Below, in pieces: positions 6,447 to 13,459 of a DNA stretch of 13,763 bases. The notes under the pieces are model-generated. The model saw only the letters and a list, made by a program, of their open reading frames with translations, did no database searches and was not told where the DNA came from. This stretch comes from JBHIEE01 sp046760445 (GTDB taxonomy: Bacteria > Acidobacteriota > Aminicenantia > JdFR-78), in the NCBI GenBank assembly GCA_046760445.1, contig JBHIEE010000079.1:1-13763 (forward strand). The letters run 5' to 3'. The position numbers were made by a program, and so were the translations under genes. Numbering within the stretch: position 1 is the first letter of the stretch; every line of letters starts with the position of its first letter.

Positions 6447-7690
6447 TTAATCTCTCAACTTCTAAAAATGAAAGGATTGAAGCTGAGGAATCACTTAAAG
6501 AACTGGAAGGCTTAACAAGAGCAGCTGGAGGAGAAGTTGTTGAGAAGATTATTCAAACCAGGAACGAGATAAATCCAAAATACTTCATTGGACAAGGTAA
6601 AGTCTCGGAAATAGCTCAGCTGGTCAATACTCTCTCAGCTAATGTAATTATTTTTGACCATAACTTGACCCCGGTTCAACAGAGAAGTTTAGAAGAAAAG
6701 ATTAGCTGTAAAGTGATAGACAGAACCCAGCTTATCTTGGACATTTTCTCTCAAAGAGCTAAAACCAATGAGGGAAAACTTCAAGTTGAATTAGCCCAAT
6801 CAACTTATCTTCTTCCCAGATTAACTGGTAAAGGAATTGCTCTATCAAGATTAGGAGGAGGAATTGGAACAAGGGGTCCAGGTGAGAAAAAATTAGAAAT
6901 TGATAGAAGAAGAATTCTGAACAGAATTAATAAAATAAAAAAAGATATTGCCAAAATTCAAAAAAGAAGAGCTCTTCAAAGGAGTTATCGAAAGGAAAGC
7001 CCTATTCCAACTATCGCTTTAGTCGGTTACACGAATGCAGGCAAGTCGACTCTTTTCAACTATCTTACCTCTGAAACAGTGTTTACTTCATCTTCTTTAT
7101 TTTCCACTTTAGACCCAGTTCTTCGGAGGGTGTTTCTCTCTGATGGGCTCTATTTTTATTTAAGTGATACAGTAGGATTTATTAAGAAATTACCAATTGA
7201 ATTAATTTCCGCTTTCCGGGCAACCTTAGAGGAAGTGGTTGAAGCAGATAAAATTCTTCATATTGTTGATTTAAGCTCTCCTAATTTTCAGGAACAGATA
7301 GAATCTGCCGAGAGAATTTTAGGTGAGATAGGGATTATAAAGAATAGAATAATTAGGGTGATGAACAAGATAGATTTGTTGCCCAATAAAAATGAATTCC
7401 TAAAAAAGAACAGAAAGGGGAACAATTCAGGATTTTACATTTCAGCCAAAACAGGAGAGGGAATTAATGATTTAAAAAAGTTCCTCTGTAAAGAGTTATT
7501 CAAAGATTGTAAACTGTACTATATCCAAATTCCAAAAAAGGAAGAAGAATTAGTTACTTCTTTTTATCATTGGGCGATAGTTTTGAAACGAAGAGAAAAC
7601 AAAGATTTCATAGAGTTAAAGATTAGAGCTAAACCTCAATTGGTTTTAAAATTTTTGCCCTTTATTAGGAGAGGAGAAAAAAAATGGTAA
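6428..7690 (+). CDS. hflX: Ribosome-associated GTPase HflX
   Basis: A 420-residue GTPase of the HflX family, which binds 50S/70S ribosomes and can split stalled ones under stress. The N-terminal HflX domain includes the glycine-rich GGGIGTRGPGE (143-153), followed by a basic helical linker (157-190). The G domain follows: G1 G200-YTNAGKST, switch I STLDP (226-230), G3 DTVGF (247-251), G4 NKID (313-316), G5 SAK (339-341). A C-terminal extension of about 70 residues is present. The ATG lies inside the 3' end of miaA (19-bp overlap) with no clear ribosome binding site, so translation is probably coupled. The stop overlaps the next gene by 7 bp, giving a strict operon. Confidence 0.97.
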   Translation: MEKAILVNLSTSKNERIEAEESLKELEGLTRAAGGEVVEKIIQTRNEINPKYFIGQGKVSEIAQLVNTLSANVIIFDHNLTPVQQRSLEEKISCKVIDRTQLILDIFSQRAKTNEGKLQVELAQSTYLLPRLTGKGIALSRLGGGIGTRGPGEKKLEIDRRRILNRINKIKKDIAKIQKRRALQRSYRKESPIPTIALVGYTNAGKSTLFNYLTSETVFTSSSLFSTLDPVLRRVFLSDGLYFYLSDTVGFIKKLPIELISAFRATLEEVVEADKILHIVDLSSPNFQEQIESAERILGEIGIIKNRIIRVMNKIDLLPNKNEFLKKNRKGNNSGFYISAKTGEGINDLKKFLCKELFKDCKLYYIQIPKKEEELVTSFYHWAIVLKRRENKDFIELKIRAKPQLVLKFLPFIRRGEKKW

Positions 7691-9012
7691 CAAAAATCTC
7701 ATATTCCGCAATAATAATCCTATTACTATTAACTTCATGTGTGAGCTATGAACGGGTTACTCAAACCATTTATCTGGATGATTTCCCCCAAGAGATAGTC
7801 ACCCAGCTTTCCTTGGACGAAAGGATTGCTGCTGAAGATGGCTGGGCATGTTTAAGACAAGGGAGAATTGGGAAAGCTTTTAAAATATTCGTTAAAATGG
7901 ATAGCAATAATCCTGCAGCTTGCATTGGATTAGCTTACACTTATTTGCTGCGAGGTGATTTTTCTATTAGTGAAGAATGGTTCAAGAGAGCACTCGAAAT
8001 CCATCCTGATTTGCCAATTATTCATTTCGGTTTAGGTCAATTATATCAGAAGACAGGAAAAGATGATTTAGCACTTGTTGAGTTCCGTCGGGTGTTGGAT
8101 AAGGAACCGAACAATAAATGGGCAAAATATTATTATCAGACAATTAGAACCAGAAAAACAGAGCAACTCCTTCGGGAAGCAGAATATTTTTTTCGTCATA
8201 ATCAAGATGATAAGGGAGCAGAGTTACTTATTAAAGCTCTTTATTATTCGCCAGATTTGCTGGAGCCTCATTTGAAGTTGGCTCAATATTATAAGAATAA
8301 TACAAAGGGCTACGAGAATGCTATTCGGCACTATAAAATAGCCATTTCCTTACAGCCAGAGAATCTAGCTATAAAAAAAGAGTTGGCTGATTTATTATAT
8401 TTAAGTAAAAAATATAAAGAGGCCGACGAAATTTATCAGGAACTTCTGAAAATTGAGCCAGATGATCCACAGATTAAAAAAAGACTGGATTTAATCCAAA
8501 AAGAATTGGTATTTATTGAACTCCCCCGACAGTTTAATGATATTCCTTCGAAAAAAACCATTAATAAAGCTGATTTAGCATCCCTTATTGCGATAAAATT
8601 TAAAGATATTTGGGGAAGACTCAGGGTTAAGCCCCCGATTGTTGTTGACATCTCTACTAGTTGGGCAGCTCAATATATTTTGGAAGTAACTGCTTTAAGA
8701 CTTTTAGATGTTTATCCGAATCATACTTTTCGGCCTGAAGAAATTATTACTCGAGGAGAAATGGCTCAAGTATTGAGCCGATTAATTGATTTTTTAACCA
8801 GCAAGGATTATCGCTTAGTTAAACAGTTCTCACCTGAAGATATTCATTTATCTGATGTTTCTCCTGAGCATTTCTATTATCAACCAATTGTTAAAGTAGT
8901 TTCCTATCAATTAATGGATCTTCTTCCGGGTTATCAGTTCAAACCTTTTCAGGAACTCAGCGGCCAAGAAGCAGTAACCATTATTGATACTTTAGCAAGG
9001 TTGATTGAATAA
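7684..9012 (+). CDS. Lipoprotein with TPR repeats and C-terminal SLH-like repeats
   Basis: A 442-residue exported lipoprotein. A basic and hydrophobic leader ends in the lipobox L-T-S-C19. Residues about 50-270 form several tetratricopeptide repeats, for example GLAYTYLLRGDFSISEEWFKRALEIHPD and YENAIRHYKIAISLQPEN. From about 290 to 440 come two full S-layer-homology-like repeats and the tail of a third: SWAAQYILEVTALRLLDVYP..FRPEEIITRGEMAQVL is a good SLH match, while the last (389-440) is more diverged. SLH domains usually bind cell-wall polymers, so the protein may link a membrane to the wall while the TPRs hold partners (inference). The ATG has GAGAGGAG about 8 bases upstream and overlaps hflX by 7 bp. 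The unusual link to hflX may be operon economy rather than shared function. Confidence 0.87.
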   Translation: MVTKISYSAIIILLLLTSCVSYERVTQTIYLDDFPQEIVTQLSLDERIAAEDGWACLRQGRIGKAFKIFVKMDSNNPAACIGLAYTYLLRGDFSISEEWFKRALEIHPDLPIIHFGLGQLYQKTGKDDLALVEFRRVLDKEPNNKWAKYYYQTIRTRKTEQLLREAEYFFRHNQDDKGAELLIKALYYSPDLLEPHLKLAQYYKNNTKGYENAIRHYKIAISLQPENLAIKKELADLLYLSKKYKEADEIYQELLKIEPDDPQIKKRLDLIQKELVFIELPRQFNDIPSKKTINKADLASLIAIKFKDIWGRLRVKPPIVVDISTSWAAQYILEVTALRLLDVYPNHTFRPEEIITRGEMAQVLSRLIDFLTSKDYRLVKQFSPEDIHLSDVSPEHFYYQPIVKVVSYQLMDLLPGYQFKPFQELSGQEAVTIIDTLARLIE

Positions 9013-9071
9013 TTCATGATTTTCTCTCCAGGGAGTTAACTATTTTTAGTTTCAGTCAAAGGAAAAGAAAG

Positions 9072-10637
9072 TCAATTTTCTATTTCCCAGTGACGGATGA
9101 AACTCGAAAAAGAATTGACTGAGCCAATTATTTTCGGATATCGCGACAGCTTAATTCTTCTATTTGCCCCCATTAGATAATGAGGGGAGAATAAAAAAAT
9201 CACTGGTAGATCAAAAGCAATTATTTCCTGAAATTTATTATATATTTCCCTTCTTTTGTTCAGGTCTAAAACATTTTGTCCCTCGGCCAACAATTGGTCA
9301 ACTTGTTTATTATGATAACCAGAATAATTTAAAAAACCTTCTGAATGCCATAAATCGAGTTGATTAGGGTCAAGGTCAAGTAAAAATCCTGAAATTGCTG
9401 TTTCGAAGTTTTTCTTTTTCAATCGCTGAAGAAAGATTCCGTATTCCGTAAACTCGACTTCAACTTTTAAACCGAGATTTTCCCAATCTTGTTTTGATGC
9501 CAGAGCAATGTGTCTTCGAAGTAAACTCTCTGAATTGGTCAATATAGTAAATGAAAATTTCCGTCCATCTTTTTCCAATATTCCATCCTGATCTGAGTCT
9601 TGCCATCCTTCTTCTTTTAGTAACTTTTTAGCTAAATTAGGTTGGTAAGGATAGTGTTTTATTTTTTGATTCTTCCACTTGCTGAGAATGATTGGAGAAG
9701 AACAGATTTCACCCCAGTCGCGAAGAATATTTTTTCTTATTGATTCTCTATTTAACCCCAAAGCTAGAGCTTGACGGATTGCTCTTGATTTAAAAAATGG
9801 AAGGTCAAGATTAAAAGCCAGATAAGTAAAAGAATTCTTTTGATAAGGAAAGATTTTAATTTTTTGATTGAATTTTTTATTGTTAGTTAATGAAGCAACT
9901 AATTCTGGCTCAATTTCAGCTAAATCGACTTCGCCTTTAATTAATTTTAGAGGATTGGTTAAAGCATCCACATTTAACTGGGCAATATATTTTTTTATTG
10001 ATGACTCTCCCAAGAAATACTCGGAGAAAGATTCCAAAATTATTTTCTGGTCAGGGATCAACTTGATAAATCGATAAGGTCCAGTACCTATAGGAGAGAA
10101 GCTAAAACTACTTTCCTTGAATTTTTGGCCATTTTCTAAGTAATTTTTGAGAAGATGAGCAGGGAGAATCTTAAAAGTGAGGTAAATCAAGGCTGGAGCA
10201 AAAGGATGGTGATAAATGATCTTCATTTGGTTTGAATTAAGTTTTTTTATCTCTTTTATTGGTTCTAAGTCAGGAAGATAGGGATAGGCTATCTCTGGGT
10301 TCCGCAGAAGACGAAAGGTGAAAATTACATCCTTTGCTGAAAAAGGATGACCATCGTGCCAGTAAACATTGGTTCGTAAAGTAATTAAAATTTCTTTTCC
10401 TTGCTCTGAAAAAGAGTAGGATTTAACCAAATCAGGAATTGGATTACCTTTTTCATCGAAACAAAATAATCCACTAAATATTTTGTCTACTATTCCGGTT
10501 CCAACTTCGTCGGTAACATAAACGGGATTTAAAGTTGTTGGGAAAGACCTAATAGACTCAATCAGAGTCTTATCCAAGATTTTCTCTCCACAATTAACCA
10601 TATAAATAATTGATATAATCAAAAATATCCTTTTCAT
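9072..10637 (-). CDS. Oligopeptide-type ABC transporter substrate-binding lipoprotein
   Basis: A 521-residue protein of the SBP_bac_5 (OppA/DppA) family, which captures peptides or similar solutes for an ABC importer. Seen: a hydrophobic leader ending M-V-N-C16 (a lipobox with an uncommon Asn at -1), SFPTTLNPVYVTDEVGTGIVDKIF, LVKSYSFSEQGKEILITLR-NVYWHDGHPFSAKDVIFTFRLL (the family signature region), SPIGTGPYRF, and ALALGLNRESIRKNIL. No permease or ATPase gene adjoins it, so it is an orphan in this window. It is convergent with the lipoprotein gene, 59 bp apart, with no clear terminator between. No ribosome binding site is visible before the ATG. An inverted TTCAA-N7-TTGAA (10670-10686) and a TATAAT on the minus strand (10662-10667) lie upstream, but no -35 box fits. 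Confidence 0.93.
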   Translation of the reverse strand: MKRIFLIISIIYMVNCGEKILDKTLIESIRSFPTTLNPVYVTDEVGTGIVDKIFSGLFCFDEKGNPIPDLVKSYSFSEQGKEILITLRTNVYWHDGHPFSAKDVIFTFRLLRNPEIAYPYLPDLEPIKEIKKLNSNQMKIIYHHPFAPALIYLTFKILPAHLLKNYLENGQKFKESSFSFSPIGTGPYRFIKLIPDQKIILESFSEYFLGESSIKKYIAQLNVDALTNPLKLIKGEVDLAEIEPELVASLTNNKKFNQKIKIFPYQKNSFTYLAFNLDLPFFKSRAIRQALALGLNRESIRKNILRDWGEICSSPIILSKWKNQKIKHYPYQPNLAKKLLKEEGWQDSDQDGILEKDGRKFSFTILTNSESLLRRHIALASKQDWENLGLKVEVEFTEYGIFLQRLKKKNFETAISGFLLDLDPNQLDLWHSEGFLNYSGYHNKQVDQLLAEGQNVLDLNKRREIYNKFQEIIAFDLPVIFLFSPHYLMGANRRIKLSRYPKIIGSVNSFSSFIRHWEIEN

Positions 10638-10793
10638 AATGGCTAAAAATATCAGAAAAAAATTATAATTTCAACTAAAAATTGAAGTTATTAGTTCAGG
10701 ATTACTCGGGCAAGAAAAATGAGAGAGTTATTTTTTTAAAAAAACCCAATATTTTTTTTGCTTTTTAAGACTATATAATATAGGAGGGAAAAA

Positions 10794-11165
10794 ATGGAGA
10801 CAAAATCAAAAAACCAACCACAATTAGAGATTAAAGCGATAATAGCTGAGAAAAATAAATTTAGTTTTTCATTATGGAATTACCCAAATTATAGTTATTT
10901 CTTGGATAAAATAAAATTAAACTGGGTAGTTGAAAATAACAATAAGAGTAGATACTTCGATACTAAGATAATTAATATTAATAAATGGATAAATGGGCCC
11001 GATTATGAATTCAAAATTAGTTATTTCGAATTAGAGCCAACGGATTTCCTGTGGGAAAAGGTGAAGGAAGGAAAGGATTTAAGAGATATGATGAAATTAG
11101 AAGTAGTTATTTATTATCAGGATAAAGAAAACCATAAGAAGAGAGTTCGTCAGCAAGTGCTATGA
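10794..11165 (+). CDS. Hypothetical 123-residue protein
   Basis: I do not recognise this protein. It has no signal peptide and no membrane segment. It is rich in Lys, Asn, Tyr and Trp, with alternating hydrophobic residues suggesting beta strands (for example FSFSLWNYPNYSYFLDKIKLNWVVE and YEFKISYFELEPTDFLWEKV), and it ends in a basic KKRVRQQVL tail. A small cytoplasmic beta-sandwich is a guess. Support for a real gene: an excellent TAGGAGGG 5-6 bases before the ATG, codon use like its neighbours, and a strong hairpin terminator 63 bp after the stop. It is divergent from the substrate-binding gene (156 bp apart) and appears to be transcribed alone. Confidence 0.72.
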   Translation: METKSKNQPQLEIKAIIAEKNKFSFSLWNYPNYSYFLDKIKLNWVVENNNKSRYFDTKIININKWINGPDYEFKISYFELEPTDFLWEKVKEGKDLRDMMKLEVVIYYQDKENHKKRVRQQVL

Positions 11166-11227
11166 GATTATTTAATTAATAATGCGGAATTAATAGTTAT
11201 TATGAATCTCCTTTACCCTTTGTATAA

Positions 11228-11285
11228 AAAGCCCTTCTCCCTTCCCCTTCTTTTGTTTTTCCCTCCATTTAAGGAGAAGGGCTTT
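11228..11285 (+). terminator. 13-bp-stem terminator after the 123-residue gene
   Basis: AAAGCCCTTCTCC (11228-11240) and GGAGAAGGGCTTT (11273-11285) are perfect inverse complements of 13 bp around a 32-base pyrimidine-rich loop, followed by GCTTTTATAT. The A-flanked left arm and T-flanked right arm fit a rho-independent terminator, although the loop is long and the T-tract short. Confidence 0.65.
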
Positions 11286-11326
11286 GCTTTTATATAGTTA
11301 AAAATTGAAAATTCAAAATTAAAAAA

Positions 11327-11437
11327 TGTGGCAGTGAGCTTTTATTTTCACCTCCTTTAAAATTAGAGCATTTTCAGCCTTGAAAACCCTTGTCAGTATT
11401 GGATTTTCAAGCTCTGATTTTTGGCTTCACCTCCACA
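11327..11437. repeat. Multi-helix inverted element (candidate structured RNA or mobile relic)
   Basis: Four nested inverse-complementary segments: TGTGG (11327-11331) with CCACA (11433-11437), GTGA (11334-11337) with TCAC (11427-11430) across 2x2 bulges, AGAGC (11365-11369) with GCTCT (11411-11415), and CTTGAAAA (11379-11386) with TTTTCAAG (11404-11411). The last two share base 11411. The word TTCACCTCC also occurs twice (near 11347 and 11426). It could be an RNA or a degenerate MITE-like palindrome. I do not recognise the family. Confidence 0.5.
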
Positions 11438-11438
11438 T

Positions 11439-11607
11439 AAAATTAAATCCGAAATCCAAATATCGAAATTCGAAACAAATCCAAAATTCAAATGTTCTAA
11501 ATTCAAAACACCTGTCTGTCGACAAGTAGAGATCAGAATAATTTTTGTGTTGGTCATTTGTATTTTGGTAATTTGATATTGTTTAGGATTTCGAATTTCG
11601 AATTTAG
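11439..11607. repeat. Inverted AAATCC/AAATTC word cluster 1
   Basis: The left part (11439-11510) runs through words such as AAATCCGAAATCC, AAATTCGAAAC and AAATCCAAAATTC. The right part (11547-11607) carries their reverse complements (TTTGGTAATTTGATA, GGATTTCGAATTTCGAATTT). The centre holds the palindrome TGTCGACA (11517-11524). Arms are degenerate, not exact. Confidence 0.6.
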
Positions 11608-11689
11608 TATTTTTATTCTATCCTTACTCATATATTGAAATCTCTGTTCCCTGATAATATCTCCAATTATCATTTGAAAACCCTTAATT

Positions 11690-11826
11690 AACAAATCCCA
11701 AGCATCAAATATCAAATAAATTCCAAACTCCAAATACCAAACTAATTTATATATTTTGTTTTGAACATTTGATAATTAGAATTTGGAGCTTATTTGTAAT
11801 TTGGGATTTGATATTTGGAATTTTTA
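11690..11826. repeat. Inverted AAATCC/AAATTC word cluster 2
   Basis: The left arm (11690-11742) reads as AAATCCCAAGC, ATCAAATATC, AAATTCCAAACTCC, AAATACCAAA. The right arm (11758-11826) answers with TTTGATAATT, AATTTGGAGC, ATTTGTAATTTGGG, ATTTGATATTTGG. It is the same word family as cluster 1 and as the single-orientation copy near 1216-1300. Confidence 0.6.
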
Positions 11827-11872
11827 TTATGTATCTTCTCTTTGTTAGGATCATTTGAGAATCTTTTTAAAG

Positions 11873-11923
11873 ATAGTGCTACGGTTATGTGGTACAGTAG
11901 CACCGCAGCACTATAGTTTTTTT
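11873..11923 (+). terminator. Terminator-like hairpin with an alternative stem
   Basis: ATAGTGCT (11873-11880) pairs perfectly with AGCACTAT (11907-11914). An inner CGGT (11882-11885) pairs with ACCG (11902-11905), and seven T residues follow at 11917-11923: a classic intrinsic terminator. A competing stem, GTGCTAC (11876-11882) with GTAGCAC (11897-11903), uses the same bases. No gene lies within 700 bp upstream on this strand. Confidence 0.55.
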
Positions 11924-11943
11924 AGGTTTGATTTTTTCTGAAA

Positions 11944-11997
11944 ATTTTTCCAACATATTGAATCTTTCAGGGAAAAAGATACAAGATGTTGAAAAAT
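11944..11997. repeat. Bulged 12-bp dyad before the mraZ promoter
   Basis: ATTTTTCCAACAT (11944-11956) matches ATGTTGAAAAAT (11986-11997) as inverse complement over 12 bp with one bulged C. A smaller pair, CTGAAA (11938-11943) with TTTCAG (11965-11970), overlaps it. The dyad ends 21 bp before the -35 box. Confidence 0.5.
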
Positions 11998-12018
11998 AAA
12001 AAATTCTCAAATTTCTAC

Positions 12019-12047
12019 TTGACAATTATTAGTCAATAACATATATT
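12019..12047 (+). promoter_or_regulatory. mraZ (dcw cluster) promoter
   Basis: Consensus TTGACA (12019-12024), exactly 17 bp, then TATATT (12042-12047). The start of transcription should fall near 12054, just before the MraZ boxes. TTGAC (12019-12023) and GTCAA (12032-12036) also form a small dyad over the -35 box and spacer. Confidence 0.78.
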
Positions 12048-12056
12048 TTTCATAAG

Positions 12057-12081
12057 TGGGAAAAAATGGGAGAAAATGGGA
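12057..12081 (+). promoter_or_regulatory. MraZ operator: three TGGGA boxes at 10-bp period
   Basis: TGGGA occurs at 12057, 12067 and 12077, each separated by five A-rich bases. This matches the known MraZ recognition pattern (TGGGN repeats with 5-nt spacers, described in Escherichia coli) and lies at about +4 to +28 of the predicted transcript. Occupied by MraZ, it should repress mraZ-rsmH-ftsL. Confidence 0.85.
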
Positions 12082-12089
12082 AAATAGAG

Positions 12090-12530
12090 ATGCTCAGAGG
12101 GAGCTATACGGTTAAAGTAGATGAGGGAGGAAGAATTAAGATTCCCGAAGAATTCAGGAGTATTATTGAAAAAAATTATGGAAAAGAGCTATTTATCACT
12201 TCGGTCAACGGAGTTATGGTTCAGGTTTTTCCTCTTCCCGTTTGGGAAAAGATTGAAGAAAAACTCCATAATGCTCCATCAATGGAACCAGCTATTATCA
12301 AGTATATTGAGTTAACCAGTTATTATGGAAAAACCTCTCAAATGGATCAGAAAGGGAGAATTTTAATTCATCCGCATTTAAGAGAGAAGACCCAACTTAA
12401 CAGTGAAGTGATTATCTTAGGAAGTCAATCTCATTTAAGAATCTGGAATAAGGAGCTGTTTGGAAAGAAGATAGACAGAGAACCATTAACTCTAGAAGAT
12501 TTTAAAGCTCTCTCTGTGTTTGGCATTTAA
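12090..12530 (+). CDS. mraZ: Transcriptional regulator MraZ
   Basis: A 146-residue DNA-binding regulator of the dcw cluster, made of two SpoVT-AbrB-like halves. The first has DEGGRIKIPEEFR (about 11-23) and the second DQKGRILIHPHLRE, the paired DxxGR motifs of the family. The chosen ATG (12090) gives MLRGSYTVKVDEGGR, the usual MraZ beginning. An in-frame ATG at 12066 would add eight residues (GENGKIE), but it lies within the operator boxes and close to the predicted transcription start, so I think it less likely. The GGGAAAAT stretch 5-12 bases upstream must serve as a weak ribosome binding site, meaning the third box may double as one. First gene of mraZ-rsmH-ftsL. Confidence 0.95.
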   Translation: MLRGSYTVKVDEGGRIKIPEEFRSIIEKNYGKELFITSVNGVMVQVFPLPVWEKIEEKLHNAPSMEPAIIKYIELTSYYGKTSQMDQKGRILIHPHLREKTQLNSEVIILGSQSHLRIWNKELFGKKIDREPLTLEDFKALSVFGI

Positions 12531-12559
12531 TTGAACTCAGCAACTGTGGGGAGAACAGG

Positions 12560-13459
12560 TTGATTGGTGAATACGAACATATACCGGTTATGGTCAAAGA
12601 AGTTATTTCTTTTTTAAATATAAACAGGAAAGGAATTTTTATGGACTGCACAGTAGGTTTAGGTGGACATGCTAGTCAAATTTTAAAGAATTCAATGGGG
12701 GCCTATCTAATTGGATTTGATAAAGACAGTCAATCTCTGTCCATCGCCCAAAAACGCCTTCAGTCTTTTTCTAACAGAGTTAAATTATATAATTTAGATT
12801 TTAAAAATTCTCTTGATTTAGATTTGGATTTTTCAGCAGTAAGAGGAGTGTTATTTGATTTAGGGTTATCGTCCTTCCAGCTTAATTCCTCCGAAAGAGG
12901 GTTTAGTTTTAACCTGGAAGGACCTTTAGATATGAGAATGGATTTAAAGGAGAAGCTTACTGCTTACCAGATTATCAATAAGTATTCCGAAAAAGAATTA
13001 ATTAGAATTTTTACCCAATATGGAGAGCTCAAGAGAGCCAGAAAACTAGCCAGAGAAATTGTTGTCCAAAGAAAACTTAAAAAAATCGAGAAAACAGCGG
13101 AGTTAAAAGAAACTGTGGAAAGAGTTATTCCCTGGCGACCCCGAAAAGGAAAAACCCATCCTGCAGCTAAGGTATTTCAGGCATTAAGAATAGAGGTTAA
13201 TCAAGAATTGAAAAATTTTTCTCGCTTTCTTGAGCAATTGATTGAAAGACTTTCTTCTGGGGCAAGAATTGTTGCTATTTCATTTCATTCTCTGGAGGAT
13301 AGAATAATCAAGCATACTTTTTTAAAACTGGCAAAATCAAATGAGAAAGCTCCCTTAATAAAAATCCTGACTAAAAAACCGATAACTCCTACTGAGGAAG
13401 AAGTTGCTCAAAACTTTAGAGCAAGGTCAGCCAAATTAAGAGCAGCGGAGAGAATTTAA
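12560..13459 (+). CDS. rsmH: 16S rRNA (cytosine-1402-N4)-methyltransferase RsmH
   Basis: A 299-residue SAM enzyme (formerly MraW) that methylates N4 of C1402 in the 16S rRNA decoding centre. Seen: HIPVMVKEV (7-15), the SAM motif DCTVGLGGHASQIL (29-42), acidic GFDKD (52-56), the GVLFDLGLSSFQLNSSERGFSF catalytic-site region, VFQALRIEVNQEL, ISFHSLEDRIIK, and the closing RARSAKLRAAERI. The start is TTG: GGGGAG lies about 8 bases before it, and the first ATG (codon 11) would cut off the conserved HIPVM. Length is normal for the family. It follows mraZ by 29 bp and touches ftsL without a gap. Confidence 0.97.
   Translation: MIGEYEHIPVMVKEVISFLNINRKGIFMDCTVGLGGHASQILKNSMGAYLIGFDKDSQSLSIAQKRLQSFSNRVKLYNLDFKNSLDLDLDFSAVRGVLFDLGLSSFQLNSSERGFSFNLEGPLDMRMDLKEKLTAYQIINKYSEKELIRIFTQYGELKRARKLAREIVVQRKLKKIEKTAELKETVERVIPWRPRKGKTHPAAKVFQALRIEVNQELKNFSRFLEQLIERLSSGARIVAISFHSLEDRIIKHTFLKLAKSNEKAPLIKILTKKPITPTEEEVAQNFRARSAKLRAAERI

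Larger units (their letters stand above)
11166..12018. other. Long non-coding region dense in inverted repeats
   Basis: Over 800 bp without a credible gene. From left to right it holds the terminator of the 123-residue gene, a multi-helix inverted element (11327-11437), two clusters of inverted AAATCC/AAATTCC words (11439-11607 and 11690-11826), a terminator-like hairpin (11873-11923) and a bulged dyad (11944-11997), all ending at the mraZ promoter. Confidence 0.7.

Noticed and set aside
10774..10779. Perfect TATAAT just before the 123-residue gene
   Set aside because: No -35 box fits, and a start 7 bases downstream would fall within the ribosome binding site (10781-10788).
11439..11826. Repeat-spacer array resembling CRISPR
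   Set aside because: The words are short and degenerate, occur in both orientations, and lack fixed-length repeats, unique spacers or cas genes.
12066..12089. ATG 12066 as the mraZ start
   Set aside because: It lies within the TGGGA operator repeats and adds residues absent from typical MraZ. Kept only as an alternative.
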